Source of the DNA: Jaapia argillacea MUCL 33604
Lineage: Eukaryota > Basidiomycota > Agaricomycetes > Jaapiales > Jaapiaceae
Assembly: GCA_000697665.1 (NCBI GenBank)
Contig: KL197782.1
Location: 1 to 64,000 of the forward strand
DNA: 64,000 nucleotides
Reading direction: 5' to 3'
The first letter of the stretch is position 1; every line of letters starts with the position of its first letter. Positions 40,408 through 50,751 of this stretch are shown piece by piece. Position numbers and translations under genes: made by a program. Under the pieces are notes generated by a model. It was given only the letters and a program-made list of their open reading frames with translations. It was not told the DNA's origin and made no database searches.

Positions 40408-42616
40408 TTAAATATCAACCTTCTGACCCTCCACCCTTTCCTTCTCCATCCTAACCGCTCGTGCCCTCATCCAACTCTGGAACAGAACAAGCGTGCAACA
40501 GGAGATCGCTATCCAGATAAATTGGACACCGAAGTTTAGACCCACTGCGAAGGGGGTTAGTCGACGTTGGGGTGTGAGAGGCAAATGAAGGGGGGGGCGA
40601 GGAACGGTGGGGACGATGGAATGGTAGGAAGAAAGGAATAACGGCGGGAAGAAAGAAGGGGAGAAAAGAGACGCACCATCATTCTTAGTCCCAAACACAA
40701 TCGCCCTAACAGCTCTCGAAACGTTATAAAAAGGCGTAGCGAAGCCATATCGGAAAATAGTGGGGAGGATTTGGATAGGGAAGAGCGAGACGGATACGTT
40801 TACTGTTGTGCCATATGAGTGAGTTCGAGCGGGTGGACAAGGGGGTAGAAGCAAGGGGAGCGGGATGGAGGGCGGAGGAAAATAGGGAGGGACATACCGA
40901 TTAACCAAATTATAAGGAAGAACGGGGTAAACTTGATAGTCACTAACGTCAACACTGCTTCGAGAGCCAGTCCCCTAGATACCAACCCATGAGTACTGTT
41001 CGGGAGGGAGGAAGCGAGAGGGCGAGAGACAGGAAGGGGGAGGGGGAGAGGAGATGGGACGTACAAAGCACTCATAGCCATCCACGATAACATCCAATAA
41101 ATCAAGAACCCCGCATTTCCAAACCTACACACCAAACACCTCACATCAGCACCCCGCATACACTCACCCATGAAAAGAGGACGAACCAGTTGCTGAAAGG
41201 GACTTTAAACGCTAAGCTCACAAGCGCGTATGATAACTAATTCCAATACGAGTTAGCGACGAACGGAAGGAAGAAGAGGGAGGGGGAGACGAACTGAGAG
41301 GACGAAATATGATAGGATAGGTCCTAATAAGCGGAGTTTGAGGAGGGAGGGAAGGGTGAGTCGACGATCTAGGTCTGAGATTATCGCGAATGCTTGGTAG
41401 TGGATGTTCTATGCCCGGGATTATGTTAGTTTTGTACGCGGGTCTCATGTGGGGTAATTAACTTACGGTGGTGAAGAACTGTTACGATAAGGGAGTGGGA
41501 TTTTAGCGAAGTCTTGGATGGAGGGTGAGAGGGACGAACCGATAAGATGAGTAGGTAAATTAGTCCTACGAAATCTACAGCTGAGGCTCTACGATTCTCA
41601 TGAGTATATGCAAAACAAATAGCAGAGATAAGGGGCCATACACGGGTACGTTGAACGGCCTTATATTATCGATGGTATAATAAACAGGTTGAGTAATGAT
41701 GTTAGGAGCGTTGGTCAATATCGCTGTAACATTGACGTTTTGAGACACCAGTTGATGGGCGAATTGGATGGCGAATTGTTGAGAGAATGATTGGAGGACT
41801 CCGTTTATCTATTGCGAGATTAGAATATGGAGCGAGAGGGGAGACTGAGAGGGGGACTGACCATCGGTGCTAGGATGTTACGACTTTTTCGATGAGGTTA
41901 GAGGGAGGCGGGGGTGATGGGGTGGGGGAGGCTTACTAGGCGTTTTCGTTCCGAGCTTCTACTGCGTAGACTGTTATGGCTAATGAGCCGTTATACGACG
42001 AACTTGCTGATCCAGCCGCTCCTATCAGAGCATTACTGGCTCCAGAGTTGACTATCGCACAAGGTTAGGTAAGGGAAATGAGTGATTCAGGTTGGAACGT
42101 ACTTGCGATACCCATCCACGCCTTCTCGTCTAGGATGGCAGCTGCCAGGTCGCTCGGACTGGGGAACTGAGATGCTGGAACGACTTGGAACGACATGAAA
42201 TTCTTGGGTCCGGACACGCTCAACAACGCCTGTGTAACAGCCTGTCCAATCTCACCACCATCATAGTCCTACCAACGCAATTAGAGTTTCCACACACGGA
42301 TATAAAGACTGAAGGAACATACGACTATCCAACCATTCATATTATGTGCCCCATTTATGGGTTTCCATAACGCTCCCCAATATATCGGTAACGCAGCCCA
42401 GATGATGAGACTTGTAGCTAAGACACCGCCGATTAGGGCTTTGAGGTAGTTAGCGCGGGCGCGGGATGTTTCGGGATCCTTGTCGAAGAAACCGTGGGAG
42501 AAGGGTTGTTGGTTGGTGTCAGTATCGTCGTCGAGTTGAGCGGGGTTGGAGGAGATGGTGGTTTGGTCGGAGTGTTCGAGTTTGGGGTTGGAGAAGTCTG
42601 GGGATGGTGAGGCCAT
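40408..42616 (-). CDS. SNG1: SNG1/DUF3533 family membrane protein, copy 1
   Basis: ATG 42616. The first exon ends NMNGWIVV after a hydrophobic segment (GGVLATSLIIWAALPIYWGA), the DUF3533 opening. Later exons on the minus strand (several with short introns) include FGNAGFLIYWMLSWMAMSAL, LVTIKFTPFFLIIWLIG, VNVSVSLFPIQILPTIFRYG, FATPFYNVSRAVRAIVFGTK and VGLNFGVQFIWIAISCCTLV, ending with a basic tail (RARAVRMEKERVEG). About six transmembrane segments with a large extracellular domain after the first. Yeast Sng1 confers resistance to nitrosoguanidine and is linked to plasma-membrane lipid asymmetry. Exons match copy 2 at 60.3 kb one for one. Head to head with family-4 E. Confidence 0.8.
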
Positions 42617-42934
42617 GTCGGGATTCGGGTACGAGGGGGGGGGAGGGAAGGGGAGGGAGAGGATGAGGAGAGGATGAGTAGGGACGGTACCGAGAGCGAA
42701 AACATTTATATTGGATGTTAGGGTGTAACGTTCAGACCGACAGTCATCTAGAATCCGTCAGCTTTGTCTTCAAGTCTTGCATCCCGATCAAAATGAAGCA
42801 CGAGCACAGCCACCGCCGGCGATGCACTTCCATCGCCGATCCCCGTCAACTCTAATTTCCCTCCACTGACAACACACACTACCTAGTCCTCGGGTTCGCG
42901 ATACGGCAGAGCTCAATACAAGCTCGATATCGTT

Positions 42935-44620
42935 GTGAATGGCGCCTCCCTGCCTGTTGGAAGGTCGTGTGCGAGTCTCAGATCCATGACCGACTCGGAA
43001 GGAACGGATCCATACCAATCTCGATTACGAACCTTGGGCTTCGGCCTCGGCGATCTTCCTCCCCTCACTCACACCCATCCCGAAGAACGACCCTGGCAAG
43101 TTTGTGTATCGGGTGTGCCTTCACCTGACAGGTCGAATCATTCTATCTCTCAATTTCATCCTGCTGACAATCAAGCCAGGCGACTTGCAGACGACTTCTC
43201 TTCAACCCTTCCGTCCATTGAATGCAGAATGCTCGATCACCATATGCGTCAGCGTTTGGTCAGCGTCACGTCTAGACCAAATGTCATTCAGCGACGAGGC
43301 GACGGAGATCAAAGGGTCGTCTTATGAGTCTCTCCTCGGTAAGTCCTCGCCTCTCCCGAGTGTTCCCCGTATCGGAGTGGGCGCCCAACGTCGAACCGGA
43401 CGAGCTCGGATTGTGAGTAGAGTAGTGCCTGAGGCCTGGGAATTTCTAATCCAGACGATGAAGGGGGTGCTTTTCAAGCATGAGTGAGCATATACCCTTC
43501 TGCCCTCGTCCTGCCCTTTCCCGACATCCTTCCCTTACCATCTAGCTCACCCAATCAATCAATGTCGTTTCGCACAGCCGGGGCCGAAGGTAGAGGCCTC
43601 TGTTGCTTACCTCCCTCTGGAGGACTTTCTTTGTGATCTTTTCCTTATTCTCGGCTTACCAACTATTGGAAGCCCCGATGAAAATTGGGCTTAGCCTGAC
43701 AGCCGAAGGTATCGCGCCCACACCACGGACCCCTTGATGTTATTCAGTTTCCATTGGGAATACTCGAAACAAGACAAGGTTTCGATCAGTATCCTATCTT
43801 CTACTCCGAAGACACGAAAGCTTGGCTTGAGGCTCATTCACCCTTATTTTCATCGGAAGACTTGGTGTTCTAATGCCTATATGCTCTATCTCCTCCATAC
43901 AAAATGTCGAGAACCCGGTCTGCAAGCTGATGGTCTCAAAGGTGAATATCTCCCTTCCACTCACGGACAAGGTCTCCTTTCACATTTGAATCTGGGACCT
44001 AGATTTGAATCTTTTACTTTGGGATGTGGGCGGTTCTTAGTGTCTGCCCATCTCAAGTTCATGGATAGATCGAAATTAACAATCCTTCTCCCTTTATACA
44101 TTACTCTACCATTCTTCGGGTGACTTCTTCGAGCGGATGCTCGGAGGGATGTCCGTCGGGACACCTGGAATCCATCCATCGAATTACAATCACCATACCC
44201 CAACCTCGTATCCAACGACAGAGTATGTATCGAACAGCCGAGCTACAACCCTCCCCGGTCTGACTTCATTCACACCAATAGTCCTCGGCTTCACCTTCAC
44301 CTTCCTCCTCGATTTTCAGCTTACTTCCCCTTTTTCACCCGACTTCGTTCTCGACTCTATTGGCAATCTCGTTGTTCTCAGACATCCCGAGTTCGGGCTC
44401 GTTAATGGAGCTTCAACTCTCCCGGATACGGCCTCCTTCGAAGCCAATGGAGAGCCAAACCAGTTCCTTCCCGGCCGATCCTTCCGTTGAGCCTCGCGGA
44501 GAACAGTCGAAATGAAAAGGCGAGTGTCGACGGATTTTGAGCTGTGTTATAGAGGATCTGCATATCATTATGATGTTCGGATTTGACGAGGCAGGTGGAT
44601 GATTGACTGTCTACCTTTCG
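42935..44620 (+). pseudogene. Family-4 gene, copy E, longest version
   Basis: Plus-strand counterpart of copy B. Blocks in order: MTDSEGTDPYQSRLRTLGFG (42987 onward) and the overlapping 43104-43487 frame (HLTGRIILSLNFILLTIKPG, then DQMSFSDEATEIKGSSYESL and RARIVSRVVPEAWEFLIQTM) ending at a GTGAGC donor-like site; the FTLIFIGRLGVLMPICSISS block (about 43830-43890) overlapped by a 129-codon frame (43734-44123); and the C-terminal FVLDSIGNLVVLRHPEFGLV (about 44350) with NGEPNQFLPG. Between these, frames change without clear introns. It could still be a multi-exon gene that I cannot splice. It starts 320 bp from SNG1 copy 1. Confidence 0.35.
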
Positions 44621-44896
44621 ATCGTTTGCTAACTCCGATTTCAGTCGAAAGCGAAGGATGTCGATGGGAGACGTTGTCTTATGCCCTTCGAGGCTGTCGT
44701 GCTCTCTTCGCTCTCCATCTGGACTAGATTGTCGACCTCTGGAGGGCACGCATGTACCTTTCATTTTTAAATGCATGGACTTTGGATACGTCCGACAGTT
44801 TAGGAATTATTCACAACCACGCTCGTGGACGTCCCTCCTTTCATCACCTGTCACCTTTCTTATAAAACTGCACTACGCTACGATTCTCCTCTCACC

Positions 44897-45269
44897 AGGA
44901 CCCTGGTTAATAGAGGGAGGGGTCAGATCAGAGTCCTGGTCAAAACTACCCCCAAAATGTGAGGAGGTTGGGTATAATCCCGGTCAAAACAGGTCAAAAT
45001 CATCTATTTTGGCCAAGAGGTCGGATAATTGTCCAGGTCAAACCTCCGGGGGGACGAAAAATTTGTGGCAATGGACCACCCGGAAGCCTACAATGCCTGT
45101 CACAGAAAGGTCGGATATACTTATCCCGGTAAAAATTGCCGCCGACATGCGAATATGTAGGGTATAATCCAGGTAATTTCGTCGAATTTAGTCCAAAACA
45201 TGTCCTGGTAAGCGCAATGGGAGGCTTAAATTCTTATATCCGACCTCCCCCTCTATAAACCAGGGTCCT
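44897..45269. mobile_element. hAT-like MITE, 373 bp, 8-bp TSD
   Basis: About 31-bp inverted ends, left AGGACCCTGGTTAATAGAGG, right (read inward) AGGACCCTGGTTTATAGAGG, flanked by an exact 8-bp duplication CTCTCACC (44889-44896 and 45270-45277). The interior repeats GGTATAATCC(C/A)GGT motifs and has no coding capacity. The homologous sites in two sister cassettes (about 26265 and 16790) lack it. The terminus AGGACCC is shared with the 1.5-kb element at 11858. It lies about 100 bp upstream of the family-2 E start. Confidence 0.88.
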
Positions 45270-45369
45270 CTCTCACCTAGCGGAAGAGACAACGCGTGCG
45301 GCACGTGATGGGAACGCAATCGAAATTGGGTCCATCGTCCTCACCTTGCCTTTTATACTCAGCTTTCCA

Positions 45370-46413
45370 ATGACGACCTGTCCAAAGCAGCTGTTCCCCA
45401 CGCGACGTGTATCCTCGCGTGTATGTACACCAGTATCTCGAACGCGATCAACGTTCGATCAACCACGACCAGCTTCTGACGTTTTGGCGACCCAAAGCGG
45501 CCGCTGACTGGCCCGATTTGGGATCCACATCCTCCTCTCTATCCAAAAGTAGATCGCTGAGAGATGGGTCCCTGTATGTCCTCCCGCCGGTCGATCGTGT
45601 TCACCCTTGTCTTGCACCTGGATCTACAATCCTTCTCGCATCGCAAAATATGTTCGGACACAGCTACGTCGATTTAAAAAGCTCCTCTTGCCAGTCATTG
45701 TGGTCTCTACACCAACGCCCCACCGCTCTGACCACCTCTGCAAATGACTCTCGTATTGTTCATGGACACAGTCCTCAGTCTCTTCACTGAGTTCGACATG
45801 CTCAAAAAGCCTTCTGAATCGTTCGGAGTTGAAGCCAAGCACCTACTCGACCATAAGAAAGTTGCTCTGACAATCGTGAGTCGACCGTCCTCACCCCTCT
45901 CTCTCATATATTCCTGACATTGCGATGAAGCTATTAGGATTCTTCGCGTATGACTTTCGCATCCTCTCCTCACAACCTCAGATCTCTCAACCTTCCTACT
46001 CGATCTTGACAGCGTCGAAGTGACATTTAGCAACAGTAGTTTGCCACAGCCTTCGCTGGCACCCTGATCATCTTCACCTACAACCTCTTCACCAAATACC
46101 AACTACACGGGTCTGCCGATCTTAAAGTAAGTGGCATCCATCGAGTCCTTCCTTCCATGCCCTCAGAACAACAACGACACGATAGAGTCATATCGACGTC
46201 CTGGGATATCGTACCTTCGCTATATTGAACGCAATCCCAAGCTTCGGCATATTCGTGCTCACGATCATAGAACTCTATCGGTTGGTGGGAAATCCGTTTG
46301 GGGTGCTGGGAGTGATGATTATGGAAGCGATACCTACGATATTGGCCTGGGTGATGGGGTTGTGGGGATGGTTTGTTGGTGGGGAAGGTGGGGACGATGG
46401 GGACGTGGTTTGA
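45370..46413 (+). CDS. Family-2 membrane protein, copy E
   Basis: Likely start ATG 45370, aligned with the ATG of copy C. Conserved parts: the DGSLYVLPPVDRVHPCLAPG frame (about 45570), MTLVLFMDTVLSLFTEFDML (ATG about 45744), EAKHLLDHKKVALTI with GTGAGT donor, the TLIIFTYNLFTKYQLHGSAD block with GTAAGT donor (46125), and the C-terminal exon SHIDVLGYRTFAILNAIPSF, IFVLTIIELYRLVGNPFGVL, GVMIMEAIPTILAWVMGLWG to the stop at 46413. As in copies B and C the junction after KVALTI is 2 nt out of phase with the splice sites of copy D, and one more shift is needed in the FATAFAG region (TTTGCCACAG), so the copy may be damaged. A MITE sits in its promoter. Confidence 0.4.
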
Positions 46414-46813
46414 GGGTTGTCGAGGGCGTCGATGCGGACCAGATCTATGGAGAGTTAGAGGGTATGTAGGCTCTCGTAATACTTGAGGTAGTAATTCTGG
46501 CATGTCGAATGTACATTTGATTTCATGGTCGTCACACCACCTTCTATAAGATCTACTTCACGCAAATATTCACTGGTTGGTCAATCATGGAACCACTTGC
46601 AGGCCACTCTCCACCACCACTGCAGTCATGACCATGTTCCGGTTCTAGCTACCAATAAATCAATAAATTCCTTCATGGAAATCACAGGATAATTGGTTTG
46701 CATGGCCTCGTACAATATTATAACTGAAGACTACTACATGCAAATTTGAAAAGTGTCCGTACCAGAGGTTGTCCAAGAAATGAGAAAGTAGAAGCGAACA
46801 TGTACATAAGACT
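46414..46813. other. Intergenic between convergent family-2 E and family-1 E
   Basis: Reverse-complement version of the spacer after family-1 genes (ATACTTGAGGTA, CATGTCGAATGTACAT, GAAGACTACTACATGCAAATT blocks). No gene. Confidence 0.55.
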
Positions 46814-48289
46814 CTAGAGATGGGGTACAAACGTGGTCCACACAACAGTTTCATAAGCTCCGGGAGGGATAGACCGGAGGGACGTGAAAGTAAGGACGAA
46901 TAGTGTGATTCGAGCCGCAATATACATAGATGGAGATAGGAGGAGCAGCATCTCGACAACGTCTTCCAGAGGATAAAGCATATCGGCGCTTTTGCTTTTG
47001 TAGGCGAAAACTGTGAGAATCGGCATGGATGTGATCGTCACAGAGGAGACTCGCCAGAGCAGCAACTGTGTGGGAGATTGGACTTGAACGTGCCAAGCCA
47101 AGCAGTGAATGGCGCCAAAGGCGGTCGCAATGAATGACGAAATCAAGATGAGTTGGGTGAGTTCCGAGTCCGTCGTTTCACCCGCGTAGAATGTCGGTAC
47201 ACGTTTCTGTTCTTTCCTATCGTCTGGATCGCTCACATCCATGTCCGAGATTGATATAAGTAATTCCATGGGGACCGCGACGAAAGGGAGGAAAGGGATA
47301 ACCAAGATTCGTTCGACTGGTGAGCCCATTTTGACGAAGGACCACAGCTCGGCGAGCCAGTTTCGCGCCTTGGAGTGGATACGACCAACAGCGGCTGAGA
47401 ATCCACCGCCGCGTTCGTCATCATCCTCGCCCTTCTCAGCGTCGAACTCGTTCAGGTTGACTTCCTTGTAACCCTTCGAACTGGATCCCTCTCCCTTCAA
47501 CCCGTCATTCCCTTCTTCCTCTCTATCCGATCCCTCATGGCTCCCCTCAGACCCCCCCTTTGGCTTCTCCGTTGACTCCTCCTTAGACTCGTCTCGAGGG
47601 GCGATCTCGGGCTTCCTGTTCTTGCGAACTGGGTACGGACAGCGAACATCGACAGGCTTGCTCCACCACAACGCATACGTCGCAAAATTCAGTATCGTGA
47701 ATGCAAGGGTGGCGCTCTCGAGTTCCGTAATGGGTAGTTGTTGGAGGGAACGAGCAACACATTGGAGGATAAACCAAGTTGTTTGCACCATGATGAGCGC
47801 TTTAGAGAGAGGATCGCGCTTACTCCTATCTTGAATTTCGATCTCAGTGATCTGGGGAAATTCACTGCCGTCGAGATCGTCGAGGTCGTCGAGGATGAGG
47901 GGCTGAATTGGTCGTCCTTGATCATCGACGAGCATAAAGCCGCCCATCTGGACAAAGAACCCGTGCGTCCTAGTCCATTTTCGTGCTGAAGAACCTGTTT
48001 GAGGCCGGTAAAAGATATTACGCGGGTGAGAAATCGCACCTTCGTACTTCTTCGCTATTCGACCAGCAGCAAACCACTGTCTCATTGCCCATACAATCAT
48101 TAGTTCAGGGGCAATGAGCGCGCACAGCATAACTCCGATATGGCGTAGGGTAATCTCGAGTGAAATTTCGTAGGGCGCAGGGATATTCGGGTGAATCGCA
48201 ACCCAAGTGCAAGTAAAGACGGTAGTGAGGCAGCTGGAGATGATGCCCACCATCGTCCTGCAGTGATGGATATTCTCGCAAGTAGACAT
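46814..48289 (-). CDS. Family-1 multi-pass membrane protein, copy E
   Basis: ATG 48289 (MSTCENIHHC); the frame is open throughout, and removal of the 45-nt intron 47995-48039 (GAAG|GTGCGA ... CAAACAG|GTTC) also keeps it open, giving about 476 residues. All family blocks are present: APYEISLEITLRHIGVMLCA, WTRTHGFFVQMGGFMLVDDQ, WFILQCVARSLQQLPITELE, WWSKPVDVRCPYPV, RVPTFYAG, FGAIHCLAWHVQVQSPTQLL, SIPPGAYETVVWTTFVPHL. The linker is Glu/Ser/Gly-rich with less regular repeats than in B-D. It is the family-1 member of the inverted cassette (42.9-48.3 kb). Intact. Confidence 0.85.
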   Translation of the reverse strand: MSTCENIHHCRTMVGIISSCLTTVFTCTWVAIHPNIPAPYEISLEITLRHIGVMLCALIAPELMIVWAMRQWFAAGRIAKKYEGAISHPRNIFYRPQTGSSARKWTRTHGFFVQMGGFMLVDDQGRPIQPLILDDLDDLDGSEFPQITEIEIQDRSKRDPLSKALIMVQTTWFILQCVARSLQQLPITELESATLAFTILNFATYALWWSKPVDVRCPYPVRKNRKPEIAPRDESKEESTEKPKGGSEGSHEGSDREEEGNDGLKGEGSSSKGYKEVNLNEFDAEKGEDDDERGGGFSAAVGRIHSKARNWLAELWSFVKMGSPVERILVIPFLPFVAVPMELLISISDMDVSDPDDRKEQKRVPTFYAGETTDSELTQLILISSFIATAFGAIHCLAWHVQVQSPTQLLLWRVSSVTITSMPILTVFAYKSKSADMLYPLEDVVEMLLLLSPSMYIAARITLFVLTFTSLRSIPPGAYETVVWTTFVPHL

Positions 48290-48656
48290 GATCTGTATGG
48301 ACGGAGACAAGTCAGCAATGGGAGGACGGCAGAGAAAGTCGGAGTAATAAGCAGAGATGGTGACGACTTGATATCAAGAGGGATGGGGTTTTGCAGGGGT
48401 GTAATCCGCGACCTGGCCCCCCTGAGCTTCAAGACCAGAAATAGGTTGCGCAAGGCACGGGGATATAAACATTGATAAAGCGGTAGCGAATATCAAGCAA
48501 CAATACAGTACACACCCATGGATTGCGAATCGCATCAAAAAAACAGGAAAGCTCCTGACAGCTCTGACAGGCCTCTGTCAGAGGCGAGTCTAGGTAGGCG
48601 ACTTCAACGCAGACGACTTGTCCGACCAAATGGTCACCAATGCAGACTGAACATCG

Positions 48657-48790
48657 TCTTGCTCGATCACCATATGCGTAAACGTTTGGTCAGCGTCACG
48701 CGTCACGTCTAGACCAAATGTCATGAGGCGACGATGAGTCTCCGCTCGGTATGTGCTCGCCTCTCCAGAGTGTTCCCCGTATCGGAGTAG
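48657..48790 (+). pseudogene. Family-4 fragment
   Basis: CTCGATCACCATATGCGT through GAGTGTTCCCCGTATCGGAG repeats 43231-43377 of copy E with small deletions. Nothing before or after it belongs to family 4, so it is an isolated remnant beside the 5 prime end of family-1 E. Confidence 0.65.
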
Positions 48791-48810
48791 CCCGTCGATT
48801 CGGGTTGATT

Positions 48811-48958
48811 CTCGTGCACCGGCGTTCGCTTTGGTTGACTTGGTGTGCCCCTGCTCTATTTTGGAGCGGGAGGGAGGGATGTGAAAACCATCGTACGTTA
48901 TCCACGTAAACACATCCCCTCGCCTGATACCATCTTCATATCCCAGCAGCTTCACCTA
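48811..48958. repeat. Direct repeat, left copy
   Basis: About 150 bp repeated at 49121-49270 at roughly 75-80 percent identity by eye (shared CTGGCGTTCG, GGTTGACTTGGTGTG, CTCGCCTGATA, CTTCATATCCC blocks). No frame is conserved between copies. Confidence 0.7.
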
Positions 48959-49120
48959 TCACCCACAACTAAATGACAATGTGCTACTCAGAGCCCTCTC
49001 TTCGTAGAATTCGAAGAAGCATGCTCCACGCAATATCAGATCCAACCTCTGATGCCTTTCCAACCAATTCACATCGTGGTGTTGGGAGAAAGTGCTATGC
49101 GAGTTTGAGAGGCATCAGTG

Positions 49121-49270
49121 TTTCGTGCACTGGCGTTCGTTTGGGTTGACTTGGTGTGTTTCCGTTCTGGTGTGGAGCAGGAAGGGGAGTGTGTGAAACC
49201 ACGGTACGTCCTCCACGTCAAATGTATCTTCTCGCCTGATATTACCACCTTCATATCCCTGACACCTTTA
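49121..49270. repeat. Direct repeat, right copy
   Basis: See the left copy at 48811. The spacing of about 310 bp suggests a local duplication of a longer segment. The rest of 48290-49708 shows no gene. Confidence 0.7.
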
Positions 49271-49708
49271 TCTGCCCTTCACCGTACGCCCACTCCTCTA
49301 ACCCTCCACGTTTGAACCGTATCATAAACTACCACCCCTACGGTTTTCGTCTAGAGTGCCGTATCCCGGAAACGCCTAAGCATACCTTGGTGGACATATC
49401 TCACGTCCACCTCCACGCATCGTTTCATCCCAAACTCTTCTCGACTCCATCACTGGCTTTTCCGAGAAACAGTCGTGCGGTGCTATTCATTCCACCTTGG
49501 TTATCTTTTTGTGTCGTGTGGTATTGAACGGTGGTGATCTACGATACACCAGTATGCTTGATATGCTACATGCGTAATCTATGCAAGAGGCGAGCGTCCA
49601 TGTGCGAAATGTCTGTCAAATGGGAGGAGATAAAAATGGGGGGTATATAAGGACCAAAGGGTATCAACGATCAAAGTTCAAAAAGAATTAATAAGGTTAG
49701 AGTCGTCT

Positions 49709-50751
49709 TCACAATTGTCGGAGTGCTTCGTCTAAAGACGAATAACTCGAGACGGGAAGGAAGTGGATATGGTGTGGATCGTGGTGGGGTGTGATGTATT
49801 GGAAATCTGGTTCTTTGAACGTTTCCTGAGGAGTTGGAGATGGGGGAGGCCAGGAGGGGATGGGGCGTGGTAAAGTGGTCGGGGAACCATTTTCGTGTAA
49901 TGGCACCGGAGGGAGTGTCGGGGAGGCTGGGGTAGGAGTGAGGTACTGGTTATCCTCCTGTGCTTCGACATTTCCTGGGGACGGAGTATGCCACTCAGGG
50001 AGTGGTTGTGGTATACCAATGGAGGGGTTATCCTGCGTAGTCATAGAAGGATGTATGGGAAAGGGGATCGGAGCTCCAGTCGACCCCCTCTCAGGCCGCC
50101 CATGAGAAACGAGAGTTGAGATCCGAATCCGGCTACCCACCTTTGGGGTGGGAGGGAATGGATTTGGTACGACCCGACGGGAAGTGGGATAGTCGAAATT
50201 CGAGTTGGATAATGATCCTTGTCCTACATCGTGATCATCCGTTGGTGACCTCCTAGTCCTCCTTGTGTTCCCGTTTGGACGCGTGTTCCCTGGAATGGGG
50301 GAGGAGGTGGAGGTTTCTGAAATGTCATATCCGTGTCCCGTCTGGTAGGTAGAGAGATGATATCGATGAGAGGTAGAAGACGATGATGAAACGGTCTCAT
50401 CTACCACCTGGCCCACGGCTTGCTCCTCTAACACCATATTACCCTCCGCATAATCATCTTCCAACACACGACCCAAATTCGAAGAAGACGAAGTGGCAAT
50501 GGTATGATGCCTTCCAGACCAATTAAGCTCATTACGAGGATTATAGTTGATAGTGATACCCTGCGGTGATTGAATTGGTTGAATTGGTCCTAGATTCCAA
50601 TCGTGCTGTATGTGTGGAGTTTGGTGAGGGATTCGAGAGGTTGTGTGAGAGCTCTTACCGGTGTTGCTCCTTGGTTCGTGCTGGTTGGTCGAGGGCGGGG
50701 GGTATTATTACGATATGGGTGAGGTCTGGCACGGCCCGCGCGGGGTGGCAT
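49709..50751 (-). CDS. Disordered Pro/Ser/Thr-rich hypothetical protein, 329 aa
   Basis: Two exons (50659-50751 and 49709-50605) joined by a 53-nt GTAAGA...ATACAG intron sum to 330 codons. It starts MPPRAGRARPHPYRNNTPRP; the second exon begins HDWNLGPIQPIQSPQGITIN. The whole protein is low-complexity: Pro/Ser/Thr-rich with basic patches (NTRRTRRSPTDDHD) and repeated PxPPxP-like pieces (IPSWPPPSPTPQ), ending SSYSSLDEALRQL. No membrane segment or catalytic domain. Such proteins often act as scaffolds or cell-wall/cytoskeleton adaptors, but nothing here identifies a partner. The consistent frame on both sides of the intron supports a real gene. Confidence 0.6.

Noticed and set aside
44658-45167. 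169-codon plus-strand frame upstream of family-2 E
   Set aside because: It reads from cassette DNA into the MITE and is destroyed by removal of the insertion.
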